64,000 nt of DNA from CAIRDP01 sp037134895 (GTDB lineage Bacteria; Bacteroidota; Bacteroidia; Bacteroidales; FEN-979), in contig JBAXLI010000015.1 of assembly GCA_037134895.1 (NCBI GenBank), forward strand, positions 3,073 through 67,072. Direction: 5' to 3'. Under the pieces are notes generated by a model, which searched no databases, had not been told where the DNA came from, and was given only the letters and a program-made list of their open reading frames with translations. Position 1 is the first letter of the stretch. Every line of letters begins with the position of its first letter. Made by a program: the position numbers and the translations under genes. Positions 59,982 through 64,000 of the stretch are shown piece after piece.

Positions 59982-62972
59982 TTAATCAAATTTCACAAGG
60001 TCTTTGAAAAGGTCTTTAGACGCGTTGATCTTGTCGGCATTACCATAAACACAGACTGCTCTCTGCTGCAGCATGTCGTTGATCATCTTTGAAAATCCTT
60101 TAATGTCGGAGGCTTTGGTAGTTAAAATTGCGTCCCTGTCCTTTTGGATTTCCTCCGGTTTCCTTTTGGAGAAATAATAGTTCATTGCCGATTCTCCCTT
60201 CTGGCTGTTGGTCTGGGGAATGTCAAGAGTGGAGATTGTCCCGATAATATATCTTGTCATTGCAGTTTCATCGGCATCGAATTTATTCAGAAAATCAACA
60301 GTGGCGGAATACACATCGAATGTTTCCTTAAGGTTCGGATCACGGTAAGAAGAAAACGAGATTAATCCGGTAGCAGAGATATTTGCAGATGCGCCATAAG
60401 CACCCCCCACAACACGGATTCGCTGTCTCAGCCAGTCCCTCGATAAGATCAGGTTAAGCACCCTCATTTTACCGTCCCATGCATAACCCAGATTTTTGAA
60501 ATTGTAACCTTCATAAACATACTGGACTTTTGAAGCAGTAAGAATCCCCTCGTTCTTCTTTTCGAAATTGAAAGTCCAGGTTTGTATCGGGTTCTTTGCC
60601 TGGGGCAAGGTGTTTGTAAAAATTCCAAGTTCCTTTTTAAAGGTTTCCAGTTCCTTTGTGCCGCTTGTGGTTGCTGCAATCAGGTTTTCTTTTGAGAAGA
60701 GCAGGGCTGAAACTTTTTTCAGGTTGGCAATGGTCATTTCATAATTCTTATCGAACCCTTTGGTAAGATCATTCACAAACCAGTAATAATCGAGGCCTGA
60801 AGTCAGTTCATTAAACATGCCCGAATTACTGTAGTACGATGGCAAACGGGTTGCAGCCACCTGCGCCCCTTCCTGTTTTTTCGAGGCTTCTAGCTGTGAC
60901 TGGTGCCTTGTAAGCAATGTTTTTAGGCGGGATGTATCAGAGAAATCAGTTTTGCTGATGATCTCTGAAGTCAGTTCAAAAGCCTTGCCAAGTTTATCAC
61001 TCATGGCAGATGAAACGACAACAAACTTCGGCAGAAGCTGTTTGTCGTCAAGGTTTTCTGAGTAGGTCCTGAGGGTTGTATAGAGATTACCGGTATTGAT
61101 ATTCATGGCTTTATTCAAGTCTCCGTAGCTGTAATTTTTTGTATTCATTGAGCCGAGAAGGTTAGAAAGCAGGGAGGCCCAGGGGATCATCTCCTTTGGG
61201 AGGGTGCGAACGTCAAAGTACAGGCTGGTGTAAACCACACCATTTGTAAATTCCTCATGGAACAACACAGGCACTCCATTGACCTGGTTTTGAGCGACCC
61301 CATACCAGGTTGCTTTGGGATCAATATCTTTTAAGGTAAGCATTGGAATTTTTGCCAGGGCTTCAGTTGTGTTTTCCCTTTTCTGAAAAGCCACAAGGTC
61401 TTTTGTTTCTTTTACCAGTCCATCAACAGCCTCGGGGCTGAGTTTTGATTTATAGGCAGCAAGATTTTCCTGAACTTTTGCATTTTTTTCCTTATCCAGT
61501 CCTGGTTTTGGAATAAGTGTGAGCAATACTGAATGGTTGTTGCCGATAAAATATTTTTTGAGAATGGATTCAAAATAATTGCCTTTCAGCGCTTTTTTTA
61601 CCTCTGCAAGCGGTTTTTCATATTCCAGTCCCTGGAAGGGGTTGCCTGCAAACAACCATCCCGGTTCGATCCAGCTTATATAAGAGATTCCTTTCTGGGC
61701 ATCATTACCTTCTCTGAGACGGAATTCAGTACGGTTTATAACCCCCTGGATCTCGCCTTTGTCGAAACCTTTCACACTGACGTCGCGGATGGTGTTCATC
61801 ACTGTTTCATAGAACCTTGCTTTGTCATTGGGATTAGCATTCTGAACGGTGATCTGAATAACATTCTGATGGTAATTGTTGACAGAGGCATTGACATCCT
61901 GCCCGATCCCGGCTTTTTGCAAAGCAAGCCTTACCGGGGCTGTTTCCTGGTTAACCAGCAGGTCGGTAATCATTCCCAGTGCCCATGTCAGCGATTCATC
62001 GGTATTATATCCTGCAACAAGACTCAGTGAAAGGAATGTCTGGTTTGCTGTATCTGCACCTTCCATCACCGGGTAATAACCCGTGATATCCTTCATCGCT
62101 TTAAAAGGTTTCTGGTCAGGCAATGCCGGTTTGAAACCTGAGCGGGTAAATGCTGAAAGGTATTCCCTGTCTATGAACTCGAGTTCCTTATCGAGGTCGG
62201 CATTTCCGTAAAGAAGGATATAACTGTTTTCAGGGTGGTAATACTTTTTGTGGAAGGCGACAAATGCTTCCTGGGTAAGTGTTGGAATTGCTGCCGGAAG
62301 GCCGCCTGATTCAAAACCATACCCGTTGTCGGGGAACAAATTTTTATAGATCTGGTAACTCAGTTCTTCTTCAGGATTTGAAAATACTCCTCTCATCTCG
62401 CCGTAAACCACGCCCTTGTATGTGATCGCGTCATCTTTTCCTGCCAGGTCATAGTGCCATCCCTCCTGTTTTAATATCCGGGGATCAGAATAGAGCAGGG
62501 GATGGAAGACAGCATCGAGATAAACATTCATCAGGTTGAAATAATCCTTATTGTTCATGCTTGCGACCGGGTAAGCTGTAAAATCCTTACTGGTAAATGC
62601 ATTCAGGAAGGTTTTCAGGGATCCTTTTGCAAGGACGTCGAACGGACTCTTAACCGGGAATTTTGTCGATCCGTTCAAGACGGAATGTTCCAGGATATGA
62701 GGAGCGCCATTGTCGGAATCAGGAATCGTCTTGAAAGAGATTGCGAACGTTTTATTCGGATCGTTTGCTGCTATTTTAAACAGCTTTGCCCCGCTTTTAA
62801 TATGTTCATAATAGTAACAATCGGCATTTACTTCTTTGACGAATCTCTTTTCAATCAGTTTGAAGCCATATGTGACTGTCTGGCCTTGAGAAGCCTGAGT
62901 AAATGCAAAAATGAACATCGATGCCAGGATAGACAGCCCGGTCAATGAATGTAAGAATCCGATTTTTTTCAT
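59982..62972 (-). CDS. M16C family zinc peptidase (presequence-protease/insulinase type)
   Basis: This is a 996-residue protein with signal peptide residues 1-30 (cleavage near ASQGQ), hence periplasmic. The inverted zinc motif HILEH (His92, Glu95, His96) sits in GAPHILEHSVLNGS, and the third ligand is probably Glu192 in VVYGEMRGVFSNPEEE. Four alpha/beta roll domains follow in the PreP order. A coiled linker occurs at ~505-540 (KNAKVQENLAAYKSKLSPE). The C-terminal half ends with YRDPNLKETFDVYSATV and ICN-type closing helices. Length equals the ~970-1000 residue PreP group. The family degrades peptides of ~20-70 residues inside a closed chamber, here most likely leftover signal or damaged peptides of the envelope. 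Confidence 0.92.
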   Translation of the reverse strand: MKKIGFLHSLTGLSILASMFIFAFTQASQGQTVTYGFKLIEKRFVKEVNADCYYYEHIKSGAKLFKIAANDPNKTFAISFKTIPDSDNGAPHILEHSVLNGSTKFPVKSPFDVLAKGSLKTFLNAFTSKDFTAYPVASMNNKDYFNLMNVYLDAVFHPLLYSDPRILKQEGWHYDLAGKDDAITYKGVVYGEMRGVFSNPEEELSYQIYKNLFPDNGYGFESGGLPAAIPTLTQEAFVAFHKKYYHPENSYILLYGNADLDKELEFIDREYLSAFTRSGFKPALPDQKPFKAMKDITGYYPVMEGADTANQTFLSLSLVAGYNTDESLTWALGMITDLLVNQETAPVRLALQKAGIGQDVNASVNNYHQNVIQITVQNANPNDKARFYETVMNTIRDVSVKGFDKGEIQGVINRTEFRLREGNDAQKGISYISWIEPGWLFAGNPFQGLEYEKPLAEVKKALKGNYFESILKKYFIGNNHSVLLTLIPKPGLDKEKNAKVQENLAAYKSKLSPEAVDGLVKETKDLVAFQKRENTTEALAKIPMLTLKDIDPKATWYGVAQNQVNGVPVLFHEEFTNGVVYTSLYFDVRTLPKEMIPWASLLSNLLGSMNTKNYSYGDLNKAMNINTGNLYTTLRTYSENLDDKQLLPKFVVVSSAMSDKLGKAFELTSEIISKTDFSDTSRLKTLLTRHQSQLEASKKQEGAQVAATRLPSYYSNSGMFNELTSGLDYYWFVNDLTKGFDKNYEMTIANLKKVSALLFSKENLIAATTSGTKELETFKKELGIFTNTLPQAKNPIQTWTFNFEKKNEGILTASKVQYVYEGYNFKNLGYAWDGKMRVLNLILSRDWLRQRIRVVGGAYGASANISATGLISFSSYRDPNLKETFDVYSATVDFLNKFDADETAMTRYIIGTISTLDIPQTNSQKGESAMNYYFSKRKPEEIQKDRDAILTTKASDIKGFSKMINDMLQQRAVCVYGNADKINASKDLFKDLVKFD

Positions 62973-63005
62973 GTTTAATAAGTGTTTGAATAAATATTTA
63001 ATGGT

Positions 63006-64000
63006 TTACTGTTTTGCAAGTTTGAACTGAAAGATAGCGTAAGCGATAAGATACGTGAGCAGGCCGGTAAGAAGGGCAAAGCTATAACCATAGGAAGAGG
63101 CGATGAGGATGATCCCCACAGATCCTATGACTGAAGCGCTTCCGGTGACAGCAAAGGCCCAGTCAACCTGTGAGCTGATCCTGGCAGCAGCTTTCGGAAA
63201 AGGCATGCCCATGAAGTATCCAAGGGGAGCAATCAGAATTGCGCTCAGGAACATCCTTGGGAACAGGTCCCAATCACCGAATAAACAAAATAGTTGCCGG
63301 AAAAGAAAAATATCTGCCAGCAGCCATACAGCAATCGATATAAAGACCACATTCGGAGAAAACTTTTCAGAATGCAGGCTGCCAAGGCCGCTTGAAACAA
63401 GCATTATCATCAGGACCAAAGCTATACTGTAGATTGAAGACCCAATGAACAAAGTATATTGCTGGATCAGTATCACTTCAAGGATCATATAGCCCATTCC
63501 GATAAAAAAGAAATACAGCCAGGGAAGAAGTTTTAATTTCTCTCCTTTAAAAAGGTACGGCAGGAGGTTAAGCGGGATAATCAGGACAACACAAACAATG
63601 AGAATGATGATCATGATCACCCGGCTCAGGGGAAATCCTGTGAATTCATATAACGGGATCTGGTCGAGGCCCGATAATTTGATATTTCGGAGCAGTCCCT
63701 GCTGGGCAATGAACGGACGGTCATCGGTACATGGGGAAATATCGACTTTGGCATTTATTGCCATTGGTCTCCATCCAAACAGAACAATGCGGTTGTAAAT
63801 GTTGTTTTTATTATTCTCCGATGGAGGGTATAACAAATGGATCTCTTTATAATTTTCACGTGTCAGCTTACCATAGGCATTTTCAATGGTTTCCCTGTCG
63901 AGCGGCTGTTTTGAAACAAGCAGGATTTTCCTGCGCATTCCCGGTAGGTTGTATACTGCGAAATGAGATTTCGGGTCAGGGACTTTCAGCAGGGTTAAGG
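63006..64000 (-). CDS. Membrane protein of the spermidine-synthase-like type (C-terminal part, runs off window end)
   Basis: The minus-strand frame is open from the stop at 63006 to the window end, so the 5' part is missing; the internal Met at 63938 is not the true start. Visible residues begin LKVPDPKSHFAVYNLPGMRRK. A soluble part includes VDISPCTDDRPFIAQQG, in which C-T-D-D-R-P-F is a block found near the end of the spermidine-synthase-like domain in long membrane-fused homologues. Seven or so hydrophobic helices follow (for example IPLYEFTGFPLSRVIM, FFFIGMGYMILEVILIQQY and PLGYFMGMPFPKAA), also typical of that group. The reaction of these fused proteins is not established. It lies 34 bp upstream of the M16C gene on the same strand, so the two may be co-transcribed. 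Confidence 0.75.
   Translation of the reverse strand, partial: LTLLKVPDPKSHFAVYNLPGMRRKILLVSKQPLDRETIENAYGKLTRENYKEIHLLYPPSENNKNNIYNRIVLFGWRPMAINAKVDISPCTDDRPFIAQQGLLRNIKLSGLDQIPLYEFTGFPLSRVIMIIILIVCVVLIIPLNLLPYLFKGEKLKLLPWLYFFFIGMGYMILEVILIQQYTLFIGSSIYSIALVLMIMLVSSGLGSLHSEKFSPNVVFISIAVWLLADIFLFRQLFCLFGDWDLFPRMFLSAILIAPLGYFMGMPFPKAAARISSQVDWAFAVTGSASVIGSVGIILIASSYGYSFALLTGLLTYLIAYAIFQFKLAKQ

Overview
The window looks like a chromosomal segment of a Bacteroidota bacterium, most likely an environmental member of Bacteroidales/Marinilabiliales. Pointers seen in the sequence are several TAnnTTTG-type -7 boxes (typical of the phylum), a C10 peptidase with a type IX secretion C-terminal sorting domain, a ~1000-residue DUF2723 membrane glycosyltransferase-like protein, M64 and M16C peptidases, an ECF sigma/anti-sigma pair, and large tandem FtsX/MacB permeases. 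No phage, insertion sequence, CRISPR array or rRNA was seen. One tRNA gene is present, tRNA-Val(CAC).

Layout. 1-3.7 kb: envelope proteins on the minus strand (a beta-barrel protein with the start of a SPOR-like domain cut by the window edge, a TPR protein, a porin). 3.8-9.1 kb: DUF2723 protein and a TPR sensor kinase on the plus strand. 9.1-15.9 kb: PPP-type phosphatase, tRNA, a potassium channel whose reading frame is cut by an in-frame TGA, an elongation factor G, an aldo/keto reductase, an MFS sugar transporter and a small exported protein. 16.3-22.2 kb: a lipoprotein; a minus-strand operon of ECF sigma, anti-sigma, adhesin-like protein and M64 peptidase lipoprotein; and a secreted protein made of three diverged copies of one unknown domain.

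22.2-49.3 kb is the most striking part. A sensor kinase and an NtrC-type sigma-54 activator are transcribed leftward. Divergently, a well-formed -24/-12 sigma-54 promoter (25100-25117) precedes a 24-kb co-directional run: one MacB/LolD-type ATPase, one TolC-type outer-membrane factor, one MacA/HlyD-type adaptor, and eight full-length (771-806 residue) double-module FtsX/MacB permeases (P1-P8), with a propeller-like lipoprotein between P5 and P6. One ATPase, one adaptor and one outer-membrane channel for eight diverged permeases suggests a modular exporter or envelope mechanotransmission system. That function is inference.

49.4-64 kb: PQQ-like propeller protein, LamG/PD40 protein, a decayed coding region, a three-gene plus-strand group (LolA-like protein, cysteine-rich DUF6144/V4R-like protein, lipocalin-like protein), a C10 peptidase followed by a CarboxypepD_reg-like propeller protein, an S41 peptidase with TPRs beside a decayed copy of its own tail, a truncated metallophosphoesterase, a 17-bp perfect inverted repeat, an M16C peptidase, and a membrane protein of the spermidine-synthase-like type running off the window.

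A recurring oddity is DNA with exact 7-bp periodicity at five places (about 9.9, 10.8-10.9, 14.1-14.3, 20.1-20.2 and 27.2 kb). Each place uses a different heptamer. One array lies inside the anti-sigma gene, where loss or gain of a unit would shift the reading frame.
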